In this document: piece by piece, positions 16,345 to 26,944 of the stretch
Numbering within the stretch: position 1 is the first letter of the stretch
Layout: every line of letters begins with the position of its first letter
Source: Haemophilus massiliensis
Lineage (GTDB): Bacteria; Pseudomonadota; Gammaproteobacteria; Enterobacterales; Pasteurellaceae
Assembly (NCBI GenBank): GCA_000752995.2
Contig: LM994635.1
Span: 335,132-399,131, forward strand
Direction: 5' to 3'
DNA: 64,000 nt
Notes under the pieces: model-generated
What the model was told of the DNA's origin: nothing
What the model saw: only the letters and a program-made list of their open reading frames with translations
Database searches by the model: none
Position numbers and translations under genes: made by a program

Positions 16345-19300
16345 AAAACGCAGTAAAAAAGAACGAATTCTCACCATTACAACAGCATCTTTTTTCCCGG
16401 CTGAACGAGATGATGACAATCGATCAACGTCGTTTAAGTGCGCGGATTAAAGGGCTTTCTCGGATTAACCTTGATGCGGCGCGCACAGCGGCTGCGGCGG
16501 AGATTCAGCAGCAGATTGAGGCGGCGCAGGCACGGTTGCAGCAGCGCAAAAGTGCGGTACAAAATCCGCTTGTTTTTCCGGACAATTTACCGGTCAGCCA
16601 GCGTAAAGAAGAAATTCAGCGCTTAATTGCCGATCATCAAGTGGTCATTGTTGCCGGCGAGACCGGTTCGGGCAAAACCACTCAACTGCCGAAAATGTGT
16701 TTGGCGCTCGGCTTGGGGCAAAAAGGTTTGATCGGGCATACCCAGCCGCGCCGTATCGCCGCACGTTCGGTGGCGGCACGCATTGCCGAAGAGCTGAAAT
16801 GTGAACTCGGTTCGCTGGTGGGTTACAAAGTCCGTTTTAATGATCAAATCAGCGAAGAGACTCAAATTAAATTAATGACCGACGGTATTCTGTTGGCGGA
16901 AATTCAAAGCGATCGCTATCTTAATCAATATGATACATTGATTATCGATGAAGCCCATGAACGCAGCCTAAATAACGATTTTATTCTCGGCTATCTGAAA
17001 CAATTATTGCCACGCCGTCCCGATCTGAAAGTGATTATCACCTCGGCGACCATTGATGTGGAACGGTTTTCCCGCCATTTCAACAATGCGCCGATTATCG
17101 AAGTGTCCGGGCGCACTTTCCCGGTGGAAGTACGCTATCGTCCGCTTGTAGAAGACGGCGAGCAGGATCAATTGCAAGGGATTTTAACCGCCGTGGACGA
17201 ACTGCAGGCACAGGGGCGCGGCGATATTCTGATTTTTCTTAACGGCGAACGTGAAATTCGTGATACCGCCGAGGCACTGGAAAAACAACAGTTGCGTCAT
17301 ACGGAAATTTTGCCGCTGTTCGCCCGTTTGTCAGCGCAGGAACAGAATAAAATCTTTCACCCGAGCGGACTGAACCGCATTGTATTAGCAACCAATGTGG
17401 CAGAAACCTCGTTGACCGTTCCGGGCATTAAATACGTGATTGACCCGGGCACGGCGCGGATTTCCCGCTACAGTTACCGCACCAAAGTGCAGCGTTTGCC
17501 GATTGAACCTATTTCGCAGGCGTCTGCCAATCAGCGTAAAGGGCGCTGCGGGCGAGTCAGCGAGGGGATTTGTATTCGTCTGTATACGGAAGAGGATTTC
17601 AATAATCGCCCGCCGTTTACCGACCCTGAAATTCTACGCACTAATTTGGCGTCGGTGATTTTGCAAATGACCGCGCTAGGGCTGGATGATATCGAGGCTT
17701 TCCCCTTTGTGGATGCGCCGGACAGACGGCATATTCAAGACGGCATTAAATTGCTGGAAGAGCTGGGCGCTTTTGAGTGGCATCACAAACAGCGCAGACT
17801 GACCGTGGTCGGGCGTCGGCTTGCACAGTTACCGGTTGATCCTCGGTTGGCGAAAATGTTGTTAAGTGCGGTGGATTTTGGCTGCGTTCGGGAGGTGATG
17901 ATTATTGTTGCGGCATTATCCATTCAGGATCCGCGCGAACGACCGCAGGACAAACAGCAAGCCGCCGATGACAAACATCGCCGTTTTGTTGATAAAAAAT
18001 CCGACTTTCTGGCTTTTCTCAATTTGTGGCGCTATCTTCAGGAACAGCAAAAAATTCTGACGAAAAATCAGTTTCGTCGCTTATGCCAAAAGGAATATCT
18101 GAATTATCTGCGCGTGCGCGAATGGCAGGATATTTATCAGCAAATCCGCCAGACCGTACGAGAAATGGGACTGCCGATTAATTCTGCGCCAGCGGAATAT
18201 CTGCAAATTCACACCGCACTTTTAAGCGGGCTACTGTCTCACATCGGAATGAAAGTGGCGGAAAAGCATCAGTATCTCGGTGCCAGAAATGCGCATTTTG
18301 CGATTTTCCCGAATTCTGTTTTATTTAAGCCGCAGCCGAAATGGTGTATGGCGGCGGAACTGGTGGAAACCTCTAAGCTGTGGGGGCGCATGGTGGCAGA
18401 AATCGATCCCGAATGGATTGAGCCGTTGGCAGCGCATTTAGTGAAAAAATCCTATGCCGAACCGCGCTGGTCGAAATCGCAGGGCGCGGTGCTGGCGGAT
18501 GAAAAAGTCAGTTTGTACGGGATTCCGATTGTAGCGGGCAGAGCGGTCAATTATGGTGCGATTGATCCTGTGCTCAGCCGCGAGATCTTTATTCAATCCG
18601 CGTTGGTAGAGGGTAACTGGCATTGTAAACATGCGTTTTTTGCGCAAAATCGGAAACTGATCCGCGAAGTGGAGGAGCTGGAGCATAAAAGCCGGCGGCG
18701 CGATATTTTGGTGGATGAACAGGCGTTGTTCGATTTTTATGATCAGCGCATTGGCGCCGAGGTGGTTTCGCAGAAGCATTTTGACAGCTGGTGGAAAAAA
18801 GCGCGGCAAAAGGATCCGGAATTGCTGAATTTTGAAAAATCCTTTTTGATTAATGAAGACGCCGAACGGGTCAGCCAACTGGATTTTCCTAACTGGTGGC
18901 AGCAAGGGAATCTGAAGCTGAAACTGAGTTATCAGTTTGAACCCGGCACTGATGCCGACGGTGTTACCGTGCATATTCCGCTGCCGTTGCTAAATCAGGT
19001 GGAGGTGAGCGGGTTTGACTGGCAGATTCCCGGTTTGCGCCGCGAACTAATCGTTGCGTTGATTAAATCGCTGCCGAAATCGCTGCGCCGACATTTTGTG
19101 CCTGCGCCGAATTATGCCGAGGCGTTGTTAGGGCGCGTCACTGATTTCAACAAACCGTTAGTGCAGACCTTAAGTGAGGAGCTGCGCCGCATGACCGGCG
19201 TTAGCGTGGAAGCCGAGCAATGGAATCTCGACCAAATCGCACCGCACTTGCGAATGACCTTTCGGGTTATCGACGAGAAAGGCAAAAAAATCGCGGAAAG

Positions 19301-20243
19301 CATGGATTTGGATGCGTTGAAATTCCGTCTTAAAGCGCAAGTACAGGAAAGTATCGCCGCGGTGGCGGACGACGGTATTGAGCAAAGCGGTATTCATGTG
19401 TGGAACTTTGCCACACTGCCGCAGAGTTACGAGCAGAAAAAACATGGTTTTACTCTGAAAGCCTTTCCCGCCATTGTGGATGAGAAAACTGCGGTGGGAA
19501 TTCGATTATTTGAAACCGAATACGAACAAGCGGTGGCGATGCGGCAGGGACTGCGTCGTTTGTTGTTGCTGAATGTGCCTTCGCCGATTAAGTATCTGCA
19601 TGAAAAACTGCCGAATAAATCCAAACTCGGTTTATATTTTGCCCCGTTCGGCAATGTTACCGCATTGATTGACGACTGCATTGCCTGTGCGACGGATAAG
19701 CTGATTACTGATTTTGGCGGTGTGGTTTGGCAGGAAGCCGATTTTGACAAGCTGCGCGATGCCGTGCGTGAGAATCTGAATGAGGTGACTGTCGATGTGG
19801 CGCAGCAAGTGGAAAAATTGCTGACGCTGACCTTTGCAATCAATAAACGGTTGAAAGGCAAAATGGATTTCACGCTGGCGTTTGCGTTGTCGGATATAAA
19901 ATCTCAGCTGGCGGCGTTAATTTATCCCGGCTTTGTGGAACAATCCGGCTATCAGCGTTTGTCGGATATTCTGCGTTATTTGCAAGCTATTGATAAACGT
20001 ATTGATAAGCTGGCTCAGGATGTTAATCGCGACCGTGCCGCCATGCTGCGAGTGGAGCAGGTCAGCGCCGCTTACCGGCAGCTGTTGGGCAAATTGCCGA
20101 AATCTAAACCGATATCGCCGCAGGTCGCGGAAATTCGTTATATGATCGAAGAGTTGCGCGTCAGTTTGTTTGCTCAACAGTTGGGGACCAAATATCCGGT
20201 ATCGGATAAACGGGTGTTAGCCGCGATTCAAAGTGCGGTCTGA
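16341..20243 (+). CDS. hrpA: ATP-dependent RNA helicase HrpA
   Basis: A 1300-residue DEAH-box helicase, equal in length to E. coli HrpA. Walker A is GETGSGKT (residues 106-113) and the Walker B box is DEAH (203-206), followed by SAT (motif III) and the QRKGRCGRV motif VI. Then come the helicase-associated and OB-fold regions and the long HrpA-specific C-terminal half. HrpA acts on mRNA and has been linked to fimbrial mRNA processing and to resolving stalled ribosomes in E. coli (family knowledge). It overlaps ygdD by 4 bp. An uptake-signal core overlaps the last codons. Confidence 0.96.
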   Translation: MKNAVKKNEFSPLQQHLFSRLNEMMTIDQRRLSARIKGLSRINLDAARTAAAAEIQQQIEAAQARLQQRKSAVQNPLVFPDNLPVSQRKEEIQRLIADHQVVIVAGETGSGKTTQLPKMCLALGLGQKGLIGHTQPRRIAARSVAARIAEELKCELGSLVGYKVRFNDQISEETQIKLMTDGILLAEIQSDRYLNQYDTLIIDEAHERSLNNDFILGYLKQLLPRRPDLKVIITSATIDVERFSRHFNNAPIIEVSGRTFPVEVRYRPLVEDGEQDQLQGILTAVDELQAQGRGDILIFLNGEREIRDTAEALEKQQLRHTEILPLFARLSAQEQNKIFHPSGLNRIVLATNVAETSLTVPGIKYVIDPGTARISRYSYRTKVQRLPIEPISQASANQRKGRCGRVSEGICIRLYTEEDFNNRPPFTDPEILRTNLASVILQMTALGLDDIEAFPFVDAPDRRHIQDGIKLLEELGAFEWHHKQRRLTVVGRRLAQLPVDPRLAKMLLSAVDFGCVREVMIIVAALSIQDPRERPQDKQQAADDKHRRFVDKKSDFLAFLNLWRYLQEQQKILTKNQFRRLCQKEYLNYLRVREWQDIYQQIRQTVREMGLPINSAPAEYLQIHTALLSGLLSHIGMKVAEKHQYLGARNAHFAIFPNSVLFKPQPKWCMAAELVETSKLWGRMVAEIDPEWIEPLAAHLVKKSYAEPRWSKSQGAVLADEKVSLYGIPIVAGRAVNYGAIDPVLSREIFIQSALVEGNWHCKHAFFAQNRKLIREVEELEHKSRRRDILVDEQALFDFYDQRIGAEVVSQKHFDSWWKKARQKDPELLNFEKSFLINEDAERVSQLDFPNWWQQGNLKLKLSYQFEPGTDADGVTVHIPLPLLNQVEVSGFDWQIPGLRRELIVALIKSLPKSLRRHFVPAPNYAEALLGRVTDFNKPLVQTLSEELRRMTGVSVEAEQWNLDQIAPHLRMTFRVIDEKGKKIAESMDLDALKFRLKAQVQESIAAVADDGIEQSGIHVWNFATLPQSYEQKKHGFTLKAFPAIVDEKTAVGIRLFETEYEQAVAMRQGLRRLLLLNVPSPIKYLHEKLPNKSKLGLYFAPFGNVTALIDDCIACATDKLITDFGGVVWQEADFDKLRDAVRENLNEVTVDVAQQVEKLLTLTFAINKRLKGKMDFTLAFALSDIKSQLAALIYPGFVEQSGYQRLSDILRYLQAIDKRIDKLAQDVNRDRAAMLRVEQVSAAYRQLLGKLPKSKPISPQVAEIRYMIEELRVSLFAQQLGTKYPVSDKRVLAAIQSAV

Positions 20244-20314
20244 TTTTGCGCCGTTTTTTATGTGTATATGAAGACATCGAATATGATGCTTTATTATTGT
20301 TTTTAGGATGAGTA

Positions 20315-21481
20315 ATGGGAAGTAAAACAAACAGTAAATTATTTCTGGTGCTGTTATTGGGGATCTTATCGGCATTCGGCCCTTTTGTGATCGATCTCTA
20401 TTTGCCGTCATTGCCACAGCTGGCGGAATTTTTCAAGACTAGTGCTTCGATGACGCAACTGAGTCTGACTAGCGCCATGGTCGGTCTGGCGGTCGGGCAG
20501 TTGCTGCTGGGACCGATCAGCGATAAATACGGACGTAAAAAGCCGTTGATGATCTCTCTGGCGGTGTATATTGTCAGTACCGGCAGCCTGATTGTCGCAC
20601 CGAATATCGAAAGTTTTATTCTGTTGCGTACAGTGCAAGGCTTATCCGCTGCGGGCAGTGTTGTGATCGCGCGCGCGGTGGCGACGGATTTATATCGCGG
20701 TCGAGAAATGACGCGTTTTTTCGGCTTGCTGATGACGGTCAACGGCATTGCGCCGATTATCTCGCCGGTATTGGGCAGTTTGCTGCTGGAATATATGAGC
20801 TGGCGCGGAATTTTTATTTTTTTAACCGCACTTGGCGTGATTTTATCTATTGTGTGCCTGCGTTTAGCCGAGTCATTAAAGCCGGAAGCTCGCTTGCAGA
20901 CTACGTTGTTTGCCAGCTTTAAGGTATTCGTGCCGATCCTTTGCAATCGGCGTTTTATGACCTATGTGGCGATGCAATCCTTTGCATTGGCTGGGATGTT
21001 TGCCTATATTGCGGCGTCGCCGTTTATTTTCCAGAATTTTTATGCATTGAGCGCCTTTGCTTTCAGTTTATGTTTTGCCGCAAACGGAACGGCGTTAATC
21101 ATTGGTTCGAATATCGGTGGTAAATTGGCGAATAGCCGTGCGCTGCAAATTGGCGCCGGTGGCATTGTTATCTTCGCCTGCTACGTGACTGTTGCACTGC
21201 TTTTACAGATTCATGTCTGGCTGGTTGAGGCGGGATTTTTTATGCTGCTTTTATTTATCGGTATCACTTTACCTACTGTCTCTGCACTGGCAATGGAAAG
21301 TGAGCGCCGTTATGCGGGCAGCGCCTCGGCACTATTGGGCTTTTTTCCGTTCTTTTTAGGCGCATTGGTGTCACCGTTGGTGGGGATTGGGAATATTTTT
21401 TATGCCACGGCTGTTGTGATACTGTTGTCAGGCTGTACTGTCGCGGTTATTTATTGGTTTGTGAGAGAGCAGCCGGAATAA
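20315..21481 (+). CDS. bcr: Bcr/CflA family multidrug efflux MFS transporter
   Basis: A 388-residue major facilitator with 12 predicted helices, close to E. coli Bcr (396). The N-terminal FGPFVIDLYLPSLPQLAE segment with its acidic Asp in helix 1, GQLLLGPISDKYGRKKPL (the MFS loop 2-3 motif) and the RTVQGLSAAGSVVIARA block are characteristic of the Bcr/CflA group. These proton-driven exporters act on compounds such as bicyclomycin, chloramphenicol or sulfonamides, and some export cysteine or arabinose. The actual substrate is not evident. It lies 71 bp after hrpA and is convergent with ppnN. Confidence 0.87.
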   Translation: MGSKTNSKLFLVLLLGILSAFGPFVIDLYLPSLPQLAEFFKTSASMTQLSLTSAMVGLAVGQLLLGPISDKYGRKKPLMISLAVYIVSTGSLIVAPNIESFILLRTVQGLSAAGSVVIARAVATDLYRGREMTRFFGLLMTVNGIAPIISPVLGSLLLEYMSWRGIFIFLTALGVILSIVCLRLAESLKPEARLQTTLFASFKVFVPILCNRRFMTYVAMQSFALAGMFAYIAASPFIFQNFYALSAFAFSLCFAANGTALIIGSNIGGKLANSRALQIGAGGIVIFACYVTVALLLQIHVWLVEAGFFMLLLFIGITLPTVSALAMESERRYAGSASALLGFFPFFLGALVSPLVGIGNIFYATAVVILLSGCTVAVIYWFVREQPE

Positions 21482-21502
21482 CGCCGTCAGCGAGTAAAAT
21501 AT

Positions 21503-21555
21503 GGGAGTGCGGATAATTTCTCTAACGGTATTGTGCCGCATTATCCGTTACTCCC
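21503..21555. terminator. Long imperfect hairpin between bcr and ppnN
   Basis: GGGAGTGCGGATAAT (21503-21517) pairs with ATTATCCG and ACTCCC (21540-21555) with small internal mismatches. It lies between convergent genes and probably helps to terminate both, though neither side has a strong T-run directly attached. Confidence 0.55.
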
Positions 21556-21579
21556 GGCAGTTATTCCGCTTCTATTGTT

Positions 21580-22944
21580 TTATTTGACGATTTCGTAGCA
21601 AGGTTCGTAGGCATCGCCGCCCGGCAGCTTCATGCGATCCTGCTTAATGAAATCTTGCAGCAAGTCATCGACTTTTTGCATTAATTCCGAGTCGCCGTGC
21701 AGGCGGAATTTGCCCAATTCGGCAATTTTATCTTGCGCTTCCGGTTTGATATTGCCGGCAACGATGCCGGAGAATACGCGGCGCAGATTAGCCGCAAGGG
21801 AAACCTTAGACTGATTGAGATGCAGATCCAGATTGGCCATATTGTCATGGGTCGGAATAAACGGGGTTTGGAATTCCGGCTCAATTTTTAATGTCCAGTT
21901 AAAGCCGTAGGAATCGTTTTGTTGATAGCGGAAATTGCGCACCTCTTGCATCGCTACATTCATGTGGCGCGCAACGGCGAGCGGATCATTAATAATGATT
22001 TCATATAAAGATTGTGCTTCCGCCCCCAGTGTTTCGCCGATAAAGCGGTCGATTGCGGTAAAATAGTCGGCGCTTTCCTGCGGGCCGGTCAGAATGAGCG
22101 GTAGTTTTTGTGAGCGGTTTGCAGGATTAAGCTTAATCCCCAGAATATAAAGAAATTCCTCCAGTGTGCCCGGGCCGCCCGGGAAGATAATAATGCCGTG
22201 TCCCATGCGCACAAAGGCTTCCAGCCGTTTTTCAATATCCGGCATGATAATCAATTCATTGACGATCGGATTCGGCGGTTCGGAGGCGATAATCGACGGT
22301 TCGGTAATGCCGATGAAACGGCTGTTTTTATAACGTTGATCGGAATGTCCGATGGCCGCACCTTTCATCGGCGCTTCCATCACGCCGGGTCCACAACCGG
22401 TTACGATATTCAACTCGCGGTGACCAAGTTCCAGCCCGACGGCTCGACAGTATTGATATTCGGTCTGATTAATGGAATGTCCGCCCCAGCATACCACCAG
22501 ATTCGGTAACTCGCCGACGATCAGCGCTTTGGCATTACGCAAAATGGAAAACACCTGATTGGTAATATGCGCGCTATCCTGAATGTCGCAAGGATTAATG
22601 CGCTGGCTGAGTACATTGACAAAAACAATATCGCGCAATACGGCGAACAAATGATATTGGATGTTGCGGATAATGCGATCATCTACAAACGCATCGGGCG
22701 GCGGGTTATGCAGTTCAAGGGAAATTCCGCGTTCTTTGGCAATCAGGTTAATGTCGAAATCCGGGTAGCGGTTCAGCAATGCGCGGCTGTCATCGGTAAC
22801 GGCACCGGAATTCAGCACCGCTAGCGAACAGTTACGATACAGCGTATAAAGCTCGCTTTGCGCTTTTTTGGTTAATTGCTCCACTTCCAAATGAGAAAGC
22901 TGATCCATACTGCCTCTGGGATTGACATAATGAATATCAGTCAT
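21580..22944 (-). CDS. ppnN: Nucleotide 5'-monophosphate nucleosidase PpnN (YgdH)
   Basis: A 454-residue cytoplasmic enzyme, exactly the length of E. coli PpnN. It cleaves purine and pyrimidine monophosphates to base and ribose 5-phosphate; in E. coli it is controlled by (p)ppGpp. The LOG-like core shows [13 protein letters not shown] and the catalytic [11 protein letters not shown] motif, and the N-terminal domain contains [16 protein letters not shown] sequence (here [12 protein letters not shown]). ATG 22942-22944 was chosen because AAAAGGAG precedes it and the family N-terminus aligns; an earlier in-frame ATG adds 11 residues overlapping queF. It follows queF by 11 bp. Confidence 0.95.
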   Translation of the reverse strand: MTDIHYVNPRGSMDQLSHLEVEQLTKKAQSELYTLYRNCSLAVLNSGAVTDDSRALLNRYPDFDINLIAKERGISLELHNPPPDAFVDDRIIRNIQYHLFAVLRDIVFVNVLSQRINPCDIQDSAHITNQVFSILRNAKALIVGELPNLVVCWGGHSINQTEYQYCRAVGLELGHRELNIVTGCGPGVMEAPMKGAAIGHSDQRYKNSRFIGITEPSIIASEPPNPIVNELIIMPDIEKRLEAFVRMGHGIIIFPGGPGTLEEFLYILGIKLNPANRSQKLPLILTGPQESADYFTAIDRFIGETLGAEAQSLYEIIINDPLAVARHMNVAMQEVRNFRYQQNDSYGFNWTLKIEPEFQTPFIPTHDNMANLDLHLNQSKVSLAANLRRVFSGIVAGNIKPEAQDKIAELGKFRLHGDSELMQKVDDLLQDFIKQDRMKLPGGDAYEPCYEIVK

Positions 22945-22955
22945 ACAAACTCCTT

Positions 22956-23795
22956 TTATTGTCTGGCTAAACGGCAATTTGCCGGAACGGGTTCAAAGTT
23001 TGAGCGAAACGGATTAATATCCAAGCCGCCGCGTCGGGTATAGCGCGCGTACACGGTGAGTTTTTGCGGTTGTGCAAAGCGCATTAGATCACAGAAAATG
23101 CGCTCCACGCATTGTTCGTGAAATTCGTTGTGCTGACGGAAGGAAACGAGATAACGCAGCAGTTTTTCACGGTCGATTTTGGCACCGGCATAATGGATCT
23201 GAATGCTGCCCCAGTCCGGTTGCTTGGTGATCAGACAATTGGATTTCAGTAGGTGGCTGACCAGCGTTTCTTCAATGATTGTTTCACCGCGACAGCCGGC
23301 CAGTAGCATCGGATTAAAAGCGTAGTTGTCGATTTCAATATCTTGCTGATCGATACAATCGCCGTTTAGCGCTGTAATGGGATGGTCGGTATAATATGCC
23401 AGCGGATTTAACCGCACTTTGACTTCACCGTCGGCACAACGGGCTAAATCCTGCCGAATAGTCCGTTCTACCGCCGCAAAATCACTGAATTTGCTTTGGT
23501 TAAAACTGTTTAGATACAGCTTGAAACTTTTTGATTCAATTAAATTTTTACTGCGAAAATCAATTTCCACCTCGGCGATGGCAACCTGCGGCAACCCTTT
23601 CGGGTTCAGCCAAGATACTTCATAAGCCGTCCAGATGTCTGCGCCGAAGGTAAAAGGTTGTTGTGCGGTGATGCCCAGCCCATTGCGATTTAAGCTGCGC
23701 GGTACGCTTTGCAGCAAAGTGCGGTCATAATCGGTAACATATTCCGTTTGCTGCCCGAGTTTCAGTGCGCTCAGGCTGGCGTCATGGTCATTCAT
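22956..23795 (-). CDS. queF: NADPH-dependent 7-cyano-7-deazaguanine reductase QueF
   Basis: A 279-residue enzyme of the long, two-domain (YqcD-type) QueF group; E. coli QueF has 282. It reduces preQ0 to preQ1 in queuosine biosynthesis. The signature [12 protein letters not shown] lies at residues 87-98 and the catalytic cysteine is Cys187 in [14 protein letters not shown], with [13 protein letters not shown] near the C-terminus. ATG 23793-23795 matches the family start; the frame stays open 29 codons further upstream without similarity. It sits in a minus-strand run zinc-ribbon gene - queF - ppnN. Confidence 0.95.
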   Translation of the reverse strand: MNDHDASLSALKLGQQTEYVTDYDRTLLQSVPRSLNRNGLGITAQQPFTFGADIWTAYEVSWLNPKGLPQVAIAEVEIDFRSKNLIESKSFKLYLNSFNQSKFSDFAAVERTIRQDLARCADGEVKVRLNPLAYYTDHPITALNGDCIDQQDIEIDNYAFNPMLLAGCRGETIIEETLVSHLLKSNCLITKQPDWGSIQIHYAGAKIDREKLLRYLVSFRQHNEFHEQCVERIFCDLMRFAQPQKLTVYARYTRRGGLDINPFRSNFEPVPANCRLARQ

Positions 23796-23814
23796 GGTGA
23801 TTATTATCCTTAAT

Positions 23815-24603
23815 TTATTGCCAGTGCCAAGATAGATTCGATACGATGCGGCAATGATCACATTTAAAATAAAACAAGTCAAATAGCGGGTGGGGCAGTG
23901 CCCATTCGCGTTGACACAGCGGGCAGCGGCGCTGTTGTTCGCCGGCTAAATCGTTCCCGCCGAGACGATATAGATAATAATAAGTCGGAATGCCGCTGAT
24001 GCGCTCAATATCACGGGTCAGATAATAACCGTGCTTGAACAGATTGCTGTCGATTTCCGAAATTTCCCGCAATGCTTGTTGTTCCAGCACCGCGCCGTTC
24101 ATTTGCAGCTGATCGCAGGCTTGCCAGTTTTCTTGCCATTTAATGATGTCCATGCTCAAGTGCGGTACGTTTTTCAGCTGTTTATACAAGGGAATCGGCA
24201 GAAAATCTTCGCCGCTGTGTAACGGTGAACAAGATTGCAGGTAAGTGGTATACAGTATTTGCCAGCCGGGATTGGCACCGCTGTGGGTGGTGTCGGAATT
24301 CAGATCGTCGGCGATAATTTGAAATCCGTCAAAAAAAAGCCCCGCACTTTCCGCCTGTTCCAGTGCGTTATCCACTTCGGTGTTATTATATTCTGCCAGC
24401 AGGCTTTGCTGCTCGGGGCATACCGCGCGCACCGCCAGTCCCGGCTCCCCCTCCTGTTTGGCGGCAAACAGCGGAATTTCCCGACCGATAATCTGCCCGT
24501 TATAACGCCATTGTTCAATAATCTGATTAACCAGATAACTTAAATCGGCAATAGGATGCGGTCGATTGCTGCGATGAGTAAAAAAGGCTTCAATAAGATA
24601 CAT
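23815..24603 (-). CDS. DUF2310 zinc-ribbon protein of unknown function
   Basis: A 262-residue cytoplasmic protein that ends in a zinc ribbon: CPLCQREW near residue 228 and CDHCRIV near 250, giving four cysteines in two CxxC pairs. The long N-terminal part is acidic and lacks motifs I can name. It resembles the Pasteurellaceae/Vibrio family annotated as possible nucleic-acid-binding zinc-ribbon proteins (DUF2310). It ends 19 bp before queF on the same strand, so co-transcription with queF and ppnN is likely. That hints at an RNA or nucleotide link, which remains a guess. Confidence 0.7.
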   Translation of the reverse strand: MYLIEAFFTHRSNRPHPIADLSYLVNQIIEQWRYNGQIIGREIPLFAAKQEGEPGLAVRAVCPEQQSLLAEYNNTEVDNALEQAESAGLFFDGFQIIADDLNSDTTHSGANPGWQILYTTYLQSCSPLHSGEDFLPIPLYKQLKNVPHLSMDIIKWQENWQACDQLQMNGAVLEQQALREISEIDSNLFKHGYYLTRDIERISGIPTYYYLYRLGGNDLAGEQQRRCPLCQREWALPHPLFDLFYFKCDHCRIVSNLSWHWQ

Positions 24604-24710
24604 ATTTTCTCACTTTTGGTTGGCGCTGAGTGTTTGTTGATGGATTAAGATAGACAAATTGCATAGAATACGCAACAACAAAACAGCTTCACCGATTTTA
24701 AGGATAAATT

Positions 24711-25028
24711 ATGCACCAGCAGACCAAAATTCACCTACAACATTTACAACAAGTCATGCAAAAGCTCGATCTTTGGCAGACGGTGCCGCCGTCGGAAAGT
24801 GCATTTTTAAGCAATCAACCCTTTGCGCTGGATACTCTGGAAGCCCATGAATGGCTGCAGTGGATTTTTATTCCGCGCATGTATGCCTTGCTGGAAAGCG
24901 GTATGCCGTTGCCGCAGCAGATTGCCGTGGTGCCTTATGTGGAAGAAGCGTTGAAAGAATTGGACGGGTTGGACGAATTATTAAGTCCGATCAGCGCAAT
25001 TGAGCAGCTGTGTAAGAACCAGTCATGA
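24711..25028 (+). CDS. yqcC: YqcC family protein (DUF446)
   Basis: A 105-residue, mostly helical soluble protein. WQTVPPSESAFLSNQPFALDTL and the following WLQWIFIPRMYALLE match the YqcC/DUF446 family of unknown function. AAGGAT lies ahead of the ATG. As in E. coli it directly precedes the tRNA pseudouridine synthase gene, here with an ATGA overlap, so a role connected with tRNA modification is a reasonable but untested inference. It is divergent from the zinc-ribbon gene. Confidence 0.88.
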   Translation: MHQQTKIHLQHLQQVMQKLDLWQTVPPSESAFLSNQPFALDTLEAHEWLQWIFIPRMYALLESGMPLPQQIAVVPYVEEALKELDGLDELLSPISAIEQLCKNQS

Positions 25029-25756
25029 TGCCGTTGCAGATCATTTATCAAGATGATGACATTGTAGCCGTCAATAAACCGGCAGGAATGTTGGTGCACC
25101 GCAGTTGGCTCGACCGGCATGAGACTCAGTTTGTCATGCAGACGCTACGCGATCAGATCGGATGTCATGTTTTTCCGGTTCATCGTTTGGACCGTCCTAC
25201 CTCCGGCGTGCTGTTATTTGCTTTGAACGGTCGCGTCGCTCATCTGCTTTGTCAGCAATTCGAGTTGAAACAGGTGGAAAAACATTATTTGGCTGTGGTG
25301 CGCGGCTATCTGGCGGGACAAGGGCGGGTGAATTATCCGCTAAGCGTGCGGGAAGATAAAATCGCCGATAAATTCGCGCAGCAGAATAAGCCGCCGCAAC
25401 CGGCGGTGACGGATTATGAGGGACTGAATACGGCGGAAATGCCTTATCCGGCAGGGCGTTATCAGACCAGTCGCTATTCGTTGCTGAGATTAATTCCGCA
25501 GACCGGTCGCAAACATCAGTTACGACGTCACTTAAAGCATCTTTTTCATCCGATTTTAGGCGATACCCAGTATGGCGATTTGCATCAGAATCGGGCGTTA
25601 GCGGCGAATGTCGGAGTAAACCGTTTATTGCTGCATGCGCATACATTGCATTTCAGTCATCCTGTCACAAATACCGACATAACAATTACCGCTTCGTTAG
25701 ATGCGCAATGGCAATTGCTGCTTGAGCGTTTCGGTTGGAACAACACGATAGGATAA
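25025..25756 (+). CDS. truC: tRNA pseudouridine(65) synthase TruC
   Basis: A 243-residue RluA-family pseudouridine synthase. The catalytic motif HRLDRPTSG lies at residues 53-61 with Asp56 as nucleophile; VNKPAGMLVHRS precedes it and QTGRKHQLRRHLKH (motif III) follows. In E. coli TruC modifies U65 of tRNA-Ile1 and tRNA-Asp. Its ATG overlaps the yqcC stop; a second ATG one codon later is equally possible. The yqcC-truC pair is conserved in gammaproteobacteria, though the flavodoxin gene that follows in E. coli is absent here. Confidence 0.92.
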   Translation: MMPLQIIYQDDDIVAVNKPAGMLVHRSWLDRHETQFVMQTLRDQIGCHVFPVHRLDRPTSGVLLFALNGRVAHLLCQQFELKQVEKHYLAVVRGYLAGQGRVNYPLSVREDKIADKFAQQNKPPQPAVTDYEGLNTAEMPYPAGRYQTSRYSLLRLIPQTGRKHQLRRHLKHLFHPILGDTQYGDLHQNRALAANVGVNRLLLHAHTLHFSHPVTNTDITITASLDAQWQLLLERFGWNNTIG

Positions 25757-25818
25757 TATGCCGTAACGCACAAAAGTGCGGTGAAAATTTTGTATGTTTT
25801 GGTTATAGAGTTATCGAT

Positions 25819-25845
25819 ACGGGCGGTTTGCTGCGCGCCGCCCGT
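25819..25845. other. GC-rich stem-loop between truC and argF
   Basis: ACGGGCGG (25819-25826) and CCGCCCGT (25838-25845) form a perfect 8-bp stem between convergent genes. It lacks a U-run on either strand, so it may aid termination without being a classical terminator. Confidence 0.45.
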
Positions 25846-25860
25846 TAAACAAATCGGCGG

Positions 25861-26865
25861 CTAAGCCAGTGCGGCAACCATTACGGCTTTGATCGTGTGC
25901 ATACGGTTTTCCGCCTGTTCAAAGGCGATATTCATCGGCGATTCAAAGACCGCTTCTGTCACTTCGATACCGTCGGCAAGTTCCGGATATTGCGCGGCGA
26001 TTTGGCGTCCTATTTCTGTTTCGCAGTTATGAAATGCGGGTAAACAGTGCATAAATTTTACATTCGGGTTGCCGGAACGTTGCATTAATGCCGGTGTTAC
26101 CTGATAAGGCAGCAATAATTTAATGCGTTCACCCCATGCTTCCAACGGCTCGCCCATTGATACCCACACATCCGTATGCACAAAATCGACGCCTTTCAGC
26201 GCAGAATCGATATCTTCGCTGACCAGAATGCGGGCGCCGGTTGTGGCGGCAATTTGCTGACACATTTCTACCAGTTCGTTTTCCGGCAATAAGGCTTTCG
26301 GGGCGCAGATGCGGACGTCCATACCGAGTTTGGCGCCGATCAGTAGCAGAGAATTACCCATATTATTGCGCGCATCACCGATGTAAACATAGCTGATTTC
26401 ATGCAGAGGTTTGTTGGAATGTTCGAGCATTGTCAACACATCCGCCAACATTTGAGTGGGGTGGAATTCGTCGGTCAGCCCGTTAAACACCGGTACTTCG
26501 GCATATTGCGCCAATTCGTTCACTACGCTTTGTTTGAAACCGCGATATTCAATGGCGTCATACATGCGCCCGAGAACGCGTGCGGTATCTTTCATACTTT
26601 CTTTATGACCGATTTGCGACGATGCCGAATCAATGTAAGTTACATTCGCGCCTTGATCATAAGCCGCTACTTCAAAAGCGCAGCGGGTGCGGGTTGAGGT
26701 TTTTTCAAAGATTAGGGCGATATTTTTGCCTTTTAAACGCTGTTGTTCGGTTCCCGTGTACTTGGCGCGTTTCAGATCGCGGGAGAGATCGAGCAAAAAA
26801 CGGATTTCTCGCGGGGTGTGATTAACCAGACTCAATAAATGACGGTTTTTTAAGTTAAAAGGCAT
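25861..26865 (-). CDS. argF: Ornithine carbamoyltransferase
   Basis: A 334-residue enzyme that joins ornithine and carbamoyl phosphate to give citrulline. The carbamoyl-phosphate site is STRTR in [13 protein letters not shown] near residue 55, with [12 protein letters not shown] in the middle, and the ornithine-binding HCLPAFHN motif near 273. It reads very like the Haemophilus enzyme, which is often labelled arcB. No other arginine biosynthesis or arginine deiminase gene is nearby and I saw no clear ARG box, so the biosynthetic versus catabolic role is open. It is transcribed alone. Confidence 0.93.
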   Translation of the reverse strand: MPFNLKNRHLLSLVNHTPREIRFLLDLSRDLKRAKYTGTEQQRLKGKNIALIFEKTSTRTRCAFEVAAYDQGANVTYIDSASSQIGHKESMKDTARVLGRMYDAIEYRGFKQSVVNELAQYAEVPVFNGLTDEFHPTQMLADVLTMLEHSNKPLHEISYVYIGDARNNMGNSLLLIGAKLGMDVRICAPKALLPENELVEMCQQIAATTGARILVSEDIDSALKGVDFVHTDVWVSMGEPLEAWGERIKLLLPYQVTPALMQRSGNPNVKFMHCLPAFHNCETEIGRQIAAQYPELADGIEVTEAVFESPMNIAFEQAENRMHTIKAVMVAALA

Positions 26866-26944
26866 TGTGTTACTCCTGTTATATTGTGTTTCGTTATTTT
26901 GTTGGTATATTACTTGTTTCTTTCAGCTTGATAAAGGTAAAAAT

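Noticed and set aside
18438..18974. Long antisense open frames inside hrpA, copA and other large genes
   Set aside because: They lie wholly within well-supported genes on the opposite strand and look like by-products of codon bias.
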